Of a stretch of 64,000 nt of DNA, positions 26,158 to 35,213 are shown in pieces; within the stretch, counting starts at the first letter, position 1, and every line of letters begins with the position of its first letter. The position numbers and the translations under genes were made by a program. Below the pieces are notes generated by a model. That model was not told where the DNA came from. It ran no database searches and saw nothing but the letters and a program-made list of their open reading frames with translations. This DNA is from Betaproteobacteria bacterium (GTDB lineage Bacteria > Pseudomonadota > Gammaproteobacteria > Burkholderiales > SG8-39): positions 62,001 through 126,000 of the forward strand of contig JACPYS010000021.1 in NCBI GenBank assembly GCA_016195915.1, read 5' to 3'.

Positions 26158-27693
26158 CTAGAACGTCGTCGGCCAGCCGCCGAGCAGGTGCCGGCCGATG
26201 CCCTTCGCGGTCCGCCGCTGGTGCACCTCGAGCAGGCGCGCGAGCCACTGGCGCGACTCGCGCGGGTCGATCACGGCGACGGCGGAGAAGATCCCGGCGA
26301 GGTCGTAGGCCGAGCTGTCCCGCTGGATCTCCTGCACCAGTTGTTCGAAACGCGCGGGGTCGTCCTCGCGCTTGACGCCGTAGACGACGTTGACGCCCAC
26401 GTTCGGATCCATGAAGCCGACGTCCGCGCTGTACCAGGCGAGCATCTCGTCGGAATTGCGCGTGCCGCCCATGTTCAGGTAGGCCTGGCCGTAGCTCTTC
26501 CTCATCACGATGGAGAATTTCGGCACCGTGCACATCTGCAGCGCCGACATCATGTTGATGACCTTGCCGGGCGCCTTGCGCCGCTCGCCCTCCACACCGA
26601 TGAGAAAACCCGGCGTGTCGACGAGGATCACGATCGGGATGTTGAACGAATCGCACAACACCAGGAACGTCGTCGCCTTGTCGCAGGAATCGGGGTCCAT
26701 CGCCCCGGCCTTGAACATCGGATTGGAAGCAAGTATGCCGACGCTCTGGCCGTTGATTCTGGCGAGAGCGGTAAACGCGGTCTTTGCGTAGCGGTCTTTC
26801 AACGGCAGCACGCTGCCCGGATCGCAGATGGCCGCGGCCACCTTGCGCATGTCGTAGACCTTCGCGCGGTCTTCCGGGACCAGATCGAGCAGGCCGCGTG
26901 AAGGTTCATCGGCGCCTGACGGAACCGCCGCCTTCGGGGGCAATTCGTTGTGATGGCCGGGGAGGTAGGCGAGGAACTTCTTCACCAGGTCGATCGCCTC
27001 CTCGTCGCTGTCGACGCCGAAGTCGACCTTGCCGGTGACTTCGGATTGCATGCGCCATCCGGCGAGCTCCTGCGGGTCGATCTTCTGCCGGATCGCGATC
27101 TCGGTCACGCGCGGACTGGAAATGGCGAGTTGCGCGTCCTTGCGCATCACCACGAAGTCCGAAAGCTGCGTGAACCAGCAGGCGGTCCCGAAGGCCGGTC
27201 CGAGCACAGCGGAGACATAGGGAATCTCGCGCATGCGCACGAACTGGGTCGGGTCCTGGCCGAGGATGCCGGTGCCGATCGCACCCATCGTGTCGGGGAT
27301 GCGCGCGCCCGAGGATTCGTTGAATAGCACCAGCGGCATGCCGTTGGCGACGGCGGTCTTGCGCATGTGCGTCATCTTGCGCACGTTGACCGGGCTGGAC
27401 GACGCGCTCTTGACCGTAATGTCGTGCGACACCACTGCGGCCTCTCGACCCTGCACGCGCCCGTAGCCGCAGACCTTGCCGTCCCCCGGCGTCTTGTCCC
27501 AGTCTTCGCGCCGCTCGCTGCGCGCGAACATCCCGATCTCGATGAAACTGCCCGGATCGAACAGATAGTCGATGCGCTGGCGCGCGTTAAGCGACTTCCG
27601 CTCGACCTGCCGGGCGAGGCGCTCCGGGCCTCCCATGGCGAGCGCTTTCGCCTTGCGCCGCTCGTGTTCCTCGATGTGTTTTTCAAATGCCAT
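26158..27693 (-). CDS. Acyl-CoA carboxylase carboxyltransferase (beta) subunit
   Basis: 511-residue PccB/AccD-type carboxyltransferase with N- and C-terminal crotonase-fold halves. N-terminal: LNARQRIDYLFDPGSFIEIG, then the oxyanion region NESSGARIPDTMGAIG. C-terminal: VDTPGFLIGVEGERRKAPG followed by VMRKSYGQAYLNMGG. It transfers CO2 from carboxybiotin to an acyl-CoA, making a malonyl-, methylmalonyl- or glutaconyl-type product. ATG 27693 is the start; the frame extends upstream but into the promoter region. It is transcribed divergently from a second such subunit at 27780, with the palindrome at 27707-27718 between them. The acyl specificity cannot be read. Confidence 0.92.
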   Translation of the reverse strand: MAFEKHIEEHERRKAKALAMGGPERLARQVERKSLNARQRIDYLFDPGSFIEIGMFARSERREDWDKTPGDGKVCGYGRVQGREAAVVSHDITVKSASSSPVNVRKMTHMRKTAVANGMPLVLFNESSGARIPDTMGAIGTGILGQDPTQFVRMREIPYVSAVLGPAFGTACWFTQLSDFVVMRKDAQLAISSPRVTEIAIRQKIDPQELAGWRMQSEVTGKVDFGVDSDEEAIDLVKKFLAYLPGHHNELPPKAAVPSGADEPSRGLLDLVPEDRAKVYDMRKVAAAICDPGSVLPLKDRYAKTAFTALARINGQSVGILASNPMFKAGAMDPDSCDKATTFLVLCDSFNIPIVILVDTPGFLIGVEGERRKAPGKVINMMSALQMCTVPKFSIVMRKSYGQAYLNMGGTRNSDEMLAWYSADVGFMDPNVGVNVVYGVKREDDPARFEQLVQEIQRDSSAYDLAGIFSAVAVIDPRESRQWLARLLEVHQRRTAKGIGRHLLGGWPTTF

Positions 27694-27706
27694 GCGTGTC
27701 CCGTTG

Positions 27707-27725
27707 ATTGTCGACAATAATACAA
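27707..27725. promoter_or_regulatory. Palindromic operator plus conserved motif copy B between divergent carboxyltransferase genes
   Basis: ATTGTCGACAAT at 27707-27718 is a perfect 12-bp palindrome of the form known for FCD-type GntR regulators. It continues into GTCGACAATAATACAA (27710-27725), copy B of the 16-bp motif. On the minus strand the same bases contain TATTAT, a possible -10 box for the gene at 27693. It is 14 bp from that start and 55 bp from the start at 27780. Confidence 0.55.
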
Positions 27726-27779
27726 GAGGCGATGTTAAACTGTTTTGCCATCCTGGGCCACGCACGAAAGCGAGACGCG

Positions 27780-29339
27780 ATGAGCTGGAAACCCGAAGTC
27801 GACGAGATCGAGCGCAGGAAGGCGTTTGCCCGCGAGATGGGCGGCGAGGAGGGCGTGCGGCGCCAGCACGAGGGGGGGCGCCTCACGGCGCGCGAGCGTA
27901 TCGACCGACTGGTCGAGCCGGGTTCCTGGTTCGAGATCGGCGCGCTCGCGGGCAAGGGCGAATACGACAAGCAGGGCAGGCTGGTGCGCGTGCGGCCCTC
28001 GAACGCCATCATCGGCACGGGCCGCATCGGCGGGCGCAAGGTTTCGCTCGACGTCGATGACTACACCATCCGCGGCGGCTCGTCGGAGGCCACGGTATCG
28101 GAGAAGTGGATCTACGCGGAGAACTACGCGCTCGAGCATCGCATCCCGCTCGTGCGGCTGGTGGAAAGCGCCGGCGGCAGCGTGCGTTTGGTCGAGCAGC
28201 AAGGCGGCACCAAGATTCCCGGCTACCCGACCTGGCCCATGGTCGGCCTGATGGGCTACATCCCCGTCGCTGCAATTGCGCTCGGACCTTGCGCGGGCCT
28301 CGGCGCTCTGAAGGCGGGCTGCGCGCATTTCTCCGTGATGGTGAAAGGCACCAGCCAGGTGTTCGCGGGTGGGCCTCCGGTGGTCGGGCGCGCCGGCATG
28401 GGCAACGAAATCGACAAGGAAGCGCTTGGCGGGTCGCAGATGCACACGCGCGTTTCGGGCGTGATCGACAACGAGGCCGAAAGCGAGGAGCACGCGTTCG
28501 AGCAGGTAAGGCGGTTCCTGTCGTACATGCCGAACAGCGTGTTCGAATTGCCGCCGCGCACGGATTCCGGTGACGATCCGGAACGCCGCGAGGAAGAACT
28601 CCTGTCGATCATTCCGCGCGAAAAGCGCCGCGTGTACAAGTCGCGCAAGATCCTGGAGTTGGTTCTCGACAAGGGTTCGGTGTTCGAGATCGCGCCGAAT
28701 TACGGCCGGTCCGTGGTGACGTGTCTAGCGCGCCTGAACGGCTACCCGGTCGCGGTGATCACCAACGATCCCTACCACATGGGTGGCGGCCTCAACCGGC
28801 CCGCGGCGGAAAAGATGGAGTCGTTCATCGACTTGGCCGACACCTTCCATCTGCCGGTGGTGAACTTCGTCGACCAGCCCGGTACCGTGGTGGGAATCGA
28901 GGCAGAGAAGGCGGGCAACGTGCGCGGCTCGATCCGCGTCGTCTCCGCGATCGAGCAGAGCCGGGTTCCATGGTGCGCGATCGTCATCCGGCGCCTGTTC
29001 GGCCTGGCCGGCAGCGCGTATGGTCGGTTGCAGGGCATCAACCTGCACTACGCGTGGCCTTCGGCGAGCTGGGGCTCGATCCCGTTTGAAGGGGGCATCG
29101 CGGCAGCGTACCGGCGGGAGCTCGACGCGCTGCCCGAAGAGGAGCGCGCAGTGCGCCTGGCGGAGCTCGAGACGCAATACGAGCACCTCGCCTCGCCGTT
29201 CCTGACTGCGGAGAAGTTTCGTGTACCCGACATCATCGATCCGCGCGACACGCGACGCGTGTTGTGCCACTGGATCGAGGATGCGTGGCGCGCTCTTCCC
29301 GAGCAGCTCGGCTTGCGCGCGCGGACGATGCGGAAATAG
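27780..29339 (+). CDS. Acyl-CoA carboxylase carboxyltransferase (beta-type) subunit, second
   Basis: 519-residue carboxyltransferase domain protein. N-terminal half: GGRLTARERIDRLVEPGSWF and ESAGGSVRLVEQQGG as the first oxyanion region, then VKGTSQVFAGGPPVVG. C-terminal half: VVNFVDQPGTVVGIEAEKAG, then IRRLFGLAGSAYG. It is clearly a different subfamily from the divergent 26158 gene, sharing fold rather than close identity. ATG 27780 was chosen over the in-frame 27708 because homology starts at MSWKPEVDEIERRKA. It is followed 6 bp later by a TRAP permease, tying carboxylation to uptake. Substrate unknown. Confidence 0.9.
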   Translation: MSWKPEVDEIERRKAFAREMGGEEGVRRQHEGGRLTARERIDRLVEPGSWFEIGALAGKGEYDKQGRLVRVRPSNAIIGTGRIGGRKVSLDVDDYTIRGGSSEATVSEKWIYAENYALEHRIPLVRLVESAGGSVRLVEQQGGTKIPGYPTWPMVGLMGYIPVAAIALGPCAGLGALKAGCAHFSVMVKGTSQVFAGGPPVVGRAGMGNEIDKEALGGSQMHTRVSGVIDNEAESEEHAFEQVRRFLSYMPNSVFELPPRTDSGDDPERREEELLSIIPREKRRVYKSRKILELVLDKGSVFEIAPNYGRSVVTCLARLNGYPVAVITNDPYHMGGGLNRPAAEKMESFIDLADTFHLPVVNFVDQPGTVVGIEAEKAGNVRGSIRVVSAIEQSRVPWCAIVIRRLFGLAGSAYGRLQGINLHYAWPSASWGSIPFEGGIAAAYRRELDALPEEERAVRLAELETQYEHLASPFLTAEKFRVPDIIDPRDTRRVLCHWIEDAWRALPEQLGLRARTMRK

Positions 29340-29345
29340 TCCGCA

Positions 29346-30632
29346 GTGGACAGCCTGCTCCTTTGCTTCGGGCTGATCCTTCTGATCCTGATCGGGATGC
29401 CGATCGCGCTGGCGATGATCCTCCTGCCGGCGGGCTACATGCTCGCCACCGGCGCGGCGCCGCTGCTCACCGTGCCGTACCAGATGTTCGAGGCGGTGGC
29501 GAAATTGCCGTTGGTGGCGATTCCGTTTTTCATCCTGACCGGCGAGCTCATGAACAGCTCCGCCGTCACCGGGCGCATCCTGGATCTTTCGCGCGCCATC
29601 GTCGGTCGGCTGCGAGGCGGGCTCGCGCAGATGAACATCGTGTCAAGCATGTTCTTCGCCGGCATGAACGGCTCCGCGGTCGCCGACACCGCAACGGTCG
29701 GCACGGTGCTCATCCCAGCGATGAAGCGCGCGGGCTATACGCCGGAGTTCTCCGCCGCGGTGACCGCCGTGGCCTCGACGATCGGCGGCATCATTCCGCC
29801 CTCCATCGCGATGATCATCCTCGCGAGCGCGGCCAACCTGTCGGTCGGCGCGCTGTTCGCGGGCGGTATCCTTCCCGGGGTGCTCATCGGCCTGATGATG
29901 ATCGGGGTTACCTACTGGATCGCCGTCCGCCGCGGCTACGAGCGCAGCGACGAGGCGTTCAGCTTGGCGCGGCTCGGGCGCGCGCTGTGGCGGTCGCTGG
30001 GCGCGCTGGTGATTCCCGTGGTCCTGCTTGGCGGCATCCTCGGCGGCTGGTTCAGCTCGGTCGAATCGGGGGCAATGACCGCGGCCGCCGCTTTCATCGT
30101 CGGCGGCGTGCTCTACCGCAGCCTCACGCTCAAGGACATCGCCGAAGCGTTCAAGCGCTCGGTGCGGCTCTCGGCATCGGTGTTCATCATCATCGCGGCT
30201 TCCGGCCCATTCGCCTGGCTGTTGGCGAAATTCGGGACCATCGCCGCGCTGGAGCAGTGGCTGGCGGGCTTCGCGGGCAACCCGGTGCTCTTCGTCCTGG
30301 TGCTGATCGGCCTCATCCTCCTGATCGGCACGTTCCTCGACGCCCCGGCGAACATCATCATCTTCGGCCCGATGTTCGTCGCGGCGAGCGCGGCGGCCGG
30401 CTTTGCGCCGGTGCAGGCGGCGCTGGTGGTCGTGGTGGGGTTCCTGCTCGGCATGGTGACGCCGCCGGTCGGCGCCTGCTACTTTCTCGCTTCCTACATC
30501 GCGCGGGCGAGGCTCGAGCGCGTCGCCGTGGAGATGGTGCCCTACATGCTGATCGAGGTGGCGGTGCTGTTCCTCATGTTCGCCGTGCCGGCGCTGACGC
30601 TCGCGCTGCCGCGCGCGCTCGGCCTGGGTTGA
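29346..30632 (+). CDS. TRAP transporter large permease (DctM-type), system 2
   Basis: 428-residue polytopic DctM permease with a GTG start. Family marks: GMPIALAMILLPAGYML, AIPFFILTGELMNSSAVTGRI, GLAQMNIVSSMFFAGMNGSAVADTA and STIGGIIPPSIAMIIL. The gene order here is M, Q, P, whereas system 1 is Q, M, P. It begins 6 bp after the carboxyltransferase stop, so they are probably one transcript from the promoter region at 27694-27779. Confidence 0.93.
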   Translation: MDSLLLCFGLILLILIGMPIALAMILLPAGYMLATGAAPLLTVPYQMFEAVAKLPLVAIPFFILTGELMNSSAVTGRILDLSRAIVGRLRGGLAQMNIVSSMFFAGMNGSAVADTATVGTVLIPAMKRAGYTPEFSAAVTAVASTIGGIIPPSIAMIILASAANLSVGALFAGGILPGVLIGLMMIGVTYWIAVRRGYERSDEAFSLARLGRALWRSLGALVIPVVLLGGILGGWFSSVESGAMTAAAAFIVGGVLYRSLTLKDIAEAFKRSVRLSASVFIIIAASGPFAWLLAKFGTIAALEQWLAGFAGNPVLFVLVLIGLILLIGTFLDAPANIIIFGPMFVAASAAAGFAPVQAALVVVVGFLLGMVTPPVGACYFLASYIARARLERVAVEMVPYMLIEVAVLFLMFAVPALTLALPRALGLG

Positions 30633-30638
30633 GGGACG

Positions 30639-31154
30639 ATGTTCGCGCGCGCTCTCGATTTCCTTCTCGGCAAAGCCATTACCTTGGCATGTGCCGTGAT
30701 GCTCGCCGCCATGGTTGCTTTTACGCTGTACACCGTGTTCATGCGCGCCGTCATGAACGACCCTCCGTTCTGGGGCGACACCCTTACGTTGATCGCCAAC
30801 GTATGGCTGGTCATGCTCGCGTTCGCGCTGTCGATCCGGGAGCGCGAGAGCTTCGCCATGCAGATGATCTACGACTACGTTCCGGCGCGTGCGGCGGGCA
30901 TCCTGGAAACGCTGTGGAACCTTCTTTTCGTTGCGGTCGGGCTTATGATGGTCGTGTACGGCTACCAGGTCGCAGACCGTATCCCGGGCGCCTACTGGGA
31001 GCTCGGCAACGCGCCGAAGCGCTGGCTGATGATTGTCCTGCCGGTGTCGGGGGCGCTGGTCATGCTCGCGGGCCTGCGGGTCCTGGCGGAGGATTTCAAG
31101 GCGCTGCGCCGCGGCGAGCGGCTCGGGCGCCGCGATGGAGTGGGCGAAATCTGA
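30639..31154 (+). CDS. TRAP transporter small permease (DctQ-type), system 2
   Basis: 171-residue four-helix membrane protein, second gene of the M-Q-P set, starting 6 bp after DctM. It shows the DctQ arrangement: FMRAVMNDPPFWGDTLTLIANVWLVMLAFALSIRERESFAM in the first half, then LPVSGALVMLAGLRVL at the end. The Trp-Thr-Glu-Glu motif of typical DctQ is replaced by FWGDTLTL, as in some subfamilies. It joins DctM and the binding protein into a secondary importer. Confidence 0.85.
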   Translation: MFARALDFLLGKAITLACAVMLAAMVAFTLYTVFMRAVMNDPPFWGDTLTLIANVWLVMLAFALSIRERESFAMQMIYDYVPARAAGILETLWNLLFVAVGLMMVVYGYQVADRIPGAYWELGNAPKRWLMIVLPVSGALVMLAGLRVLAEDFKALRRGERLGRRDGVGEI

Positions 31155-31178
31155 GGTCAATACCAGAGGAGAGTGGAC

Positions 31179-32225
31179 ATGAAACGACGCACAATCATCA
31201 GCATCGCCGCAGTTTTGGTCGCGGGTGCGGCGCTCGCCGCGCAGGGCGCCTGGGCGCAGGAGAAACTCAAGCTTTCCGTCGGCAGCGCGGCCGCGCCGGC
31301 CTGGTCGCTCGGCAAGGGCCTGAGCACCATCCTCAAGCCCAATCTGGAGAAATACTCGGGCAATCGCATCGAGGTCGCAGTCCACGGCGGCGGCGCCCTG
31401 TGCAGCGAGCACACCTGCGTCGAGCAGATGAAACTCGGCCAGATCGACATCGCCACGGTTTCGAGCGGCAACATCGGTGCGTTCGGCACCACCTACGACA
31501 TCATCAACCTGCCGTACCTCTTCAAGGATGCCGCGACCGCGAACAAGATCACCAACGAGTGGCTCGCAAAGGAGCTCGCGCAACGCGCCGAGAAGGAGAT
31601 GAAGGTCCACGTTATCGCGCTGGTGCCGGTGGGGGGGTTCCGCAACATCGTCAACACGCAGCGCGAGGCGCGCGTTCCGGGCGACCTGAAGGGCCTCAAA
31701 ATCCGCGTCACCAAGAGCCCGACCGAGTTCAACCTGGTGAAGGCCTGGGGCGCGGTGGCGGTTCCGTATGACTGGGCGCAACTCTACGAAGGCCTGCAGT
31801 CGGGCGTGGTGCAGGGCATGTACCTGCAGGACGCGTTTACTTCGGCCGGCAAGTTCTTCGAGGTGGTGAAGTTCGTGACCGAGGTGAACGGCGCCTATAG
31901 CGCGCACCCGATCATGATGGACCTTGCGCGCTACCAGAAGCTGCCGCAGTTCGCCAAGGACGCGCTCGCGAAAGTAGGAGCGGACCTGGCGAACGACATG
32001 TACGCGCTCGACGTCGAATGGGTGATTACCGCCTCGCAGGCGATGAAGGGCAAGGTGAAGAGCTACAGCCCGTCCCCGGCGGAGCTCGCGCAATGGCACA
32101 AGGGGGCGAAGGACGCGTGGGTCGCGGTCAAGGGCACCTACGAGCCGAAGCTCGCGCTGCGCATCCTCGAGGAGCAGGGCCAGAAGGCGCTCATCGCAGA
32201 CCTCAAGGCGGCCAAGGCGCTCTGA
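31179..32225 (+). CDS. TRAP transporter solute-binding protein, system 2
   Basis: 348-residue periplasmic binding protein. The signal peptide KRRTIISIAAVLVAGAALAA ends before QGAWAQ. Family marks are VPGDLKGLKIRVTKSPTEF, with the ligand-binding Arg, and VPYDWAQLYEGLQSGVVQG. A CSEHTC segment near residue 72 holds two cysteines that could form a disulphide in the periplasm, unusual for the family. ATG 31179 follows AGAGGAGAG with good spacing; the GTG at 31173 is inside that site. It is followed closely by an amidohydrolase. Confidence 0.9.
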   Translation: MKRRTIISIAAVLVAGAALAAQGAWAQEKLKLSVGSAAAPAWSLGKGLSTILKPNLEKYSGNRIEVAVHGGGALCSEHTCVEQMKLGQIDIATVSSGNIGAFGTTYDIINLPYLFKDAATANKITNEWLAKELAQRAEKEMKVHVIALVPVGGFRNIVNTQREARVPGDLKGLKIRVTKSPTEFNLVKAWGAVAVPYDWAQLYEGLQSGVVQGMYLQDAFTSAGKFFEVVKFVTEVNGAYSAHPIMMDLARYQKLPQFAKDALAKVGADLANDMYALDVEWVITASQAMKGKVKSYSPSPAELAQWHKGAKDAWVAVKGTYEPKLALRILEEQGQKALIADLKAAKAL

Positions 32226-32227
32226 CG

Positions 32228-33121
32228 TTGAGCATCGTCGACTCGCATCACCATCTCTGGGACCACGGGCGCAACCTCTACCCGTGGCTCCGGGGGGAGA
32301 CACACGATCGCGGCTGGGGCGACACCACGCTGCTGCACAAGAACTACCTTGTCGCCGACTTGCTTGCCGACGGCGCCCGCCAGGGCCTCGCGAAGTCGGT
32401 GCATGTGCAGGCAAACTTCGATCCCTCCAACCCGGTCGGCGAGACAGCCTGGCTGGAGGAAATCGCGGCCGAGTCGGGTTCGCGCGGCTTTCCGCACGGG
32501 ATCGTGGGATTCGCCGATTTTTCTTCACCCGAGGTTGAATCATTGCTGGAACAGCATTCGAAGCATTCCCGGGTGCGCGGAATGCGGCAGGTCCTGAATC
32601 GCCATCCCGATCCGAAACTCAACCGGGCGCCGAAGGACTACCTTGCCGATGAAACCTGGCAGAAGAACCTCGGCCTGCTGAAGCGCTACGGTTGGACCTT
32701 TGACGCGCAGGTGTACTACCAGCAGATGCCGGCGCTGGCCGCGCTGGCGCGGCGCTATCCGGATATGCAGTTCATTCTCGACCACGCCGGCATGCCGGCC
32801 GAGCGCGACGCGGCCGGGATCGAGGGATGGCGCCGTGGCATGCAGCAGCTCGCCGGCTGCTCCAACATCGCGGTAAAGCTTTGCGGCTACGGGATGGTCG
32901 ATAACCGATGGACCGTAGAATCGATCCGGCCGTACGTGCTCAAGCCGATCGAGTGGTTCGGGCCGCAGCGCTGCATGTTCGCGTCGAATTTCCCGGTCGA
33001 CCGCCTGATGGCGAGCTACGACCGCCTGTGGGATGCCTACCGGGAGATTACGGCTGGCTTTTCTTCAGACGAAAAGAATCTTCTTCTTTGCAAGACTGCC
33101 GAGCGCATCTACCAGCTTTAG
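32228..33121 (+). CDS. Amidohydrolase_2-family metal-dependent hydrolase
   Basis: 297-residue TIM-barrel hydrolase of the amidohydrolase_2 group (includes 2-pyrone-4,6-dicarboxylate lactonase and sugar lactonases). The N-terminal metal motif VDSHHHLWD is at residues 4-12; further family marks are GWTFDAQVYYQQMPALA, FILDHAGMP with a conserved His, and FASNFPVDRL with a conserved Asp near the C-terminus. TTG 32228 is the only start that leaves the metal motif at the N-terminus. It follows the TRAP binding-protein stop by 2 bp. Its stop overlaps that of the convergent SMP-30 gene. It probably opens a lactone or related ring; inference. Confidence 0.85.
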   Translation: MSIVDSHHHLWDHGRNLYPWLRGETHDRGWGDTTLLHKNYLVADLLADGARQGLAKSVHVQANFDPSNPVGETAWLEEIAAESGSRGFPHGIVGFADFSSPEVESLLEQHSKHSRVRGMRQVLNRHPDPKLNRAPKDYLADETWQKNLGLLKRYGWTFDAQVYYQQMPALAALARRYPDMQFILDHAGMPAERDAAGIEGWRRGMQQLAGCSNIAVKLCGYGMVDNRWTVESIRPYVLKPIEWFGPQRCMFASNFPVDRLMASYDRLWDAYREITAGFSSDEKNLLLCKTAERIYQL

Positions 33122-34002
33122 CCCCTCCAGTGGGCGAGCGGCTGGCCGGGAAACGGCGCAGTGAATGCAGCCAGCCGGTCCAGCTTAAGGGAGCCCACAA
33201 GTGCCGTTCGGAGGTCGGACCCTGCGAAGGTGATGCTCGTTGGCAAGAGCAACGTCTTTCCCTCGGGATCGTCGAACACGGTATGCGCCTGTCCATCCGG
33301 CGAAATCACGACGAGCGCATGGCGCGTGATTTCCGTGACCCAGAGGTTGCCCGCGGAGTCGAAGGTGATGCCGTCGATCTTCGCGCCTCGGAAAAGCGGG
33401 TTCGGGCCGTACGGCTCGGTCTTCTTGCCGGGGATGTCGCCATCCATCTTCAGCCGGACCACGCGTCCCAGTGCGGTTTCGGCGACGTAAAGGTGCCCGT
33501 CGAAGATGCGCACCTCATTGGTGAAGCAGAACCCGCTCGCCGCGAGACGCCAAGTTCCATCGATCCGGCAAAGTACATAGCCGTCAGGGATCGGCTGGTG
33601 CACTGCAGTAGAGCGCGGCACGGTACGGGTGGAGATCGTCGCCCACATGCGGCCGGCATCGTCTCGATAGGCGAAATTTGCCGAGCCGAGCGACTTGCCT
33701 TCCCAGGTATCGAGCGCGATCTCGTGCCGGCCGTCACGATGCTGCCGGTACAGGCGGCAATCCTCGATGTTGGCGACGAGGAAGCTGCCGTCAGCGTCGA
33801 GCGCGAAACCGTTTGGCGCGCCCCGCATCGAGCCGACCTGGGTCTGGCGGCCGTCCGGATCGATGCGTGTAAGCGCCGCGCGGTTATCGGAGACCCAGAG
33901 CGTTCCGTCGCGCTCGGCGACGATGCACTCCGGTCTGGAGAGCCCGCGCCCGACCCAGTGGAAGTCGGACATTCGCAGTGTGAAACCGTCAAGCGGATGC
34001 AT
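33118..34002 (-). CDS. SMP-30/gluconolactonase-family beta-propeller lactonase
   Basis: 294-residue six-bladed propeller of the SGL family. Marks: RPECIVAERDGTLWVSDNRA with the metal-binding Glu at the N-terminus, GAPNGFALDADGSFLVANIE, a conserved Asn in FCFTNEVRIFDGHLYVAET, and GAKIDGITFDSAGNLWVTE with the catalytic Asp. These enzymes hydrolyse sugar or organic lactones with a divalent metal. ATG 34002 was chosen over the open frame to 34074 because that crosses the operator motif at 34063-34078. It converges on the amidohydrolase, another lactonase-like gene, and a decayed copy of its 5' end lies at 37200-37276. Confidence 0.88.
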   Translation of the reverse strand: MHPLDGFTLRMSDFHWVGRGLSRPECIVAERDGTLWVSDNRAALTRIDPDGRQTQVGSMRGAPNGFALDADGSFLVANIEDCRLYRQHRDGRHEIALDTWEGKSLGSANFAYRDDAGRMWATISTRTVPRSTAVHQPIPDGYVLCRIDGTWRLAASGFCFTNEVRIFDGHLYVAETALGRVVRLKMDGDIPGKKTEPYGPNPLFRGAKIDGITFDSAGNLWVTEITRHALVVISPDGQAHTVFDDPEGKTLLLPTSITFAGSDLRTALVGSLKLDRLAAFTAPFPGQPLAHWRG

Positions 34003-34062
34003 CGCGGATTTTTTCAGGGGCGGTGGTGCACTGATTGACAATCGCACTATAGCATCTGCCGT

Positions 34063-34078
34063 GTTGACAATCATACAA
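34063..34078. promoter_or_regulatory. Conserved 16-bp motif, copy C
   Basis: GTTGACAATCATACAA, 61 bp upstream of the SMP-30 start (minus strand) and about 100 bp upstream of the TAXI protein start (plus strand). An additional palindrome, GATTGACAATC, lies nearer the SMP-30 start at about 34033-34043. It probably serves the divergent gene pair. Confidence 0.45.
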
Positions 34079-34180
34079 GACGAGTCCAGTCTCGCGATTG
34101 ATATTGGTCACCGGATCGGCCTAATTTCAACCCTAAGACGAAAACTCGCGCAAGCTGCAGGCGCCATTCGGGGAGGCATC

Positions 34181-35197
34181 ATGATTCCAGGATTTACGGC
34201 AAGGCTCACGCAACTGCTCGCGCTGATCGCCTTGGCAGGCTTATCGATGCAGGTGCATGCGCAGGTGCCGCAGCGCCCACAGGTGCTGCTCACGCACCTG
34301 ACGGCTCCAGCGGGCATCGGCGAGTTCGAGTGGGGGCTCTCAATCGACCGGATCCTCGCCAAGCAGTCGGCTTGGCTGCGCCAGCGCTCCCAGCCGACCC
34401 AGGGGTACATCTACAATCTGAGAACCGCGATCGATGCTTCGGCGACCTGGAATACGCTGGTCTTCAACATGGACCCGGTGAGCCCGTGGCTCGCCTCCAA
34501 GAAGCAGCCGCCCTTTGAGAACGGGATGGGCGATCTCGAACTCCGCGGGCTGATGAACGCGACCTGGCCGGTCTGGTTTTTGCTGACCAAGGCGCCGGAC
34601 GTCAAGACGGTCAAGGATCTGGCGGGACGACGCGTGGCGCTCGGTCCTAAAGCGGGCACTGCGAGTCTGATGATGGAAGAAACGCTCAAGGCCGCGGGCG
34701 TCTACGACAAGGTCGTCCTGCAGCACCTGTCATTCGCCGACATCACTAACGGCCTCTTGGACGACACCATTGATGTCGGTCTCGCAAACCTGTGGATGAA
34801 CGGCGCGGCGAACAAGATCGGCCCGACGCAGGGAATTGTCACTCTGCAGGCATCCGGCAAGCCGTTCCGCTATGTCCTCATCGACCGCGCTACACTGGAA
34901 AAGACGCGCAACGAACGCGGCGTACCCTACAAGATCGTCAATATCCCGAACGGGACATTGCCGCTGCAGACGCAGGAAATGTCGTCATTCGTCAATCCCG
35001 ATTACGTCGCCGTGCACAGGAATTTTCCCGAAGAAAGCGCGTACGAGTACGTGCGCCTGGTGATCCGGCACCTCGACGAGGTCAACCAGGTGGGCGGAAT
35101 CGCCTCGATTTTCACGCGCGAATTCCTGCCGTTCGGGATTGACAACTTGCACCCGGGAGCGATTCGAGCCTACAGGGAAGCCGGGCTCTTGAAATAG
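34181..35197 (+). CDS. TAXI-family TRAP solute-binding protein
   Basis: 338 residues, TAXI (TRAP-associated extracytoplasmic immunogenic) type binding protein. Signal peptide: RLTQLLALIALAGLSMQVHA, with cleavage near residue 28. The mature protein has VKDLAGRRVALGPKAGTASLMMEETLKAAGVYD, the characteristic TAXI region, and NPDYVAVHRNFPEESAYEYVRL near the C-terminus. ATG 34181 follows GGGGAGGC. It is paired with the fused permease 16 bp downstream, the standard TAXI arrangement. The ligand is unknown; glutamate-like and other carboxylates are known for the family. Confidence 0.85.
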   Translation: MIPGFTARLTQLLALIALAGLSMQVHAQVPQRPQVLLTHLTAPAGIGEFEWGLSIDRILAKQSAWLRQRSQPTQGYIYNLRTAIDASATWNTLVFNMDPVSPWLASKKQPPFENGMGDLELRGLMNATWPVWFLLTKAPDVKTVKDLAGRRVALGPKAGTASLMMEETLKAAGVYDKVVLQHLSFADITNGLLDDTIDVGLANLWMNGAANKIGPTQGIVTLQASGKPFRYVLIDRATLEKTRNERGVPYKIVNIPNGTLPLQTQEMSSFVNPDYVAVHRNFPEESAYEYVRLVIRHLDEVNQVGGIASIFTREFLPFGIDNLHPGAIRAYREAGLLK

Positions 35198-35213
35198 CAC
35201 GCCCGGATATCTG

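Noticed and set aside
29643-32543. Very long open minus-strand frame opposite the TRAP system 2 genes
   Set aside because: It is antisense to clearly homologous TRAP permease and binding-protein genes. The predicted protein is full of His, Arg, Asp and Gln with no domain pattern, the usual result of a GC-rich third-position shadow.
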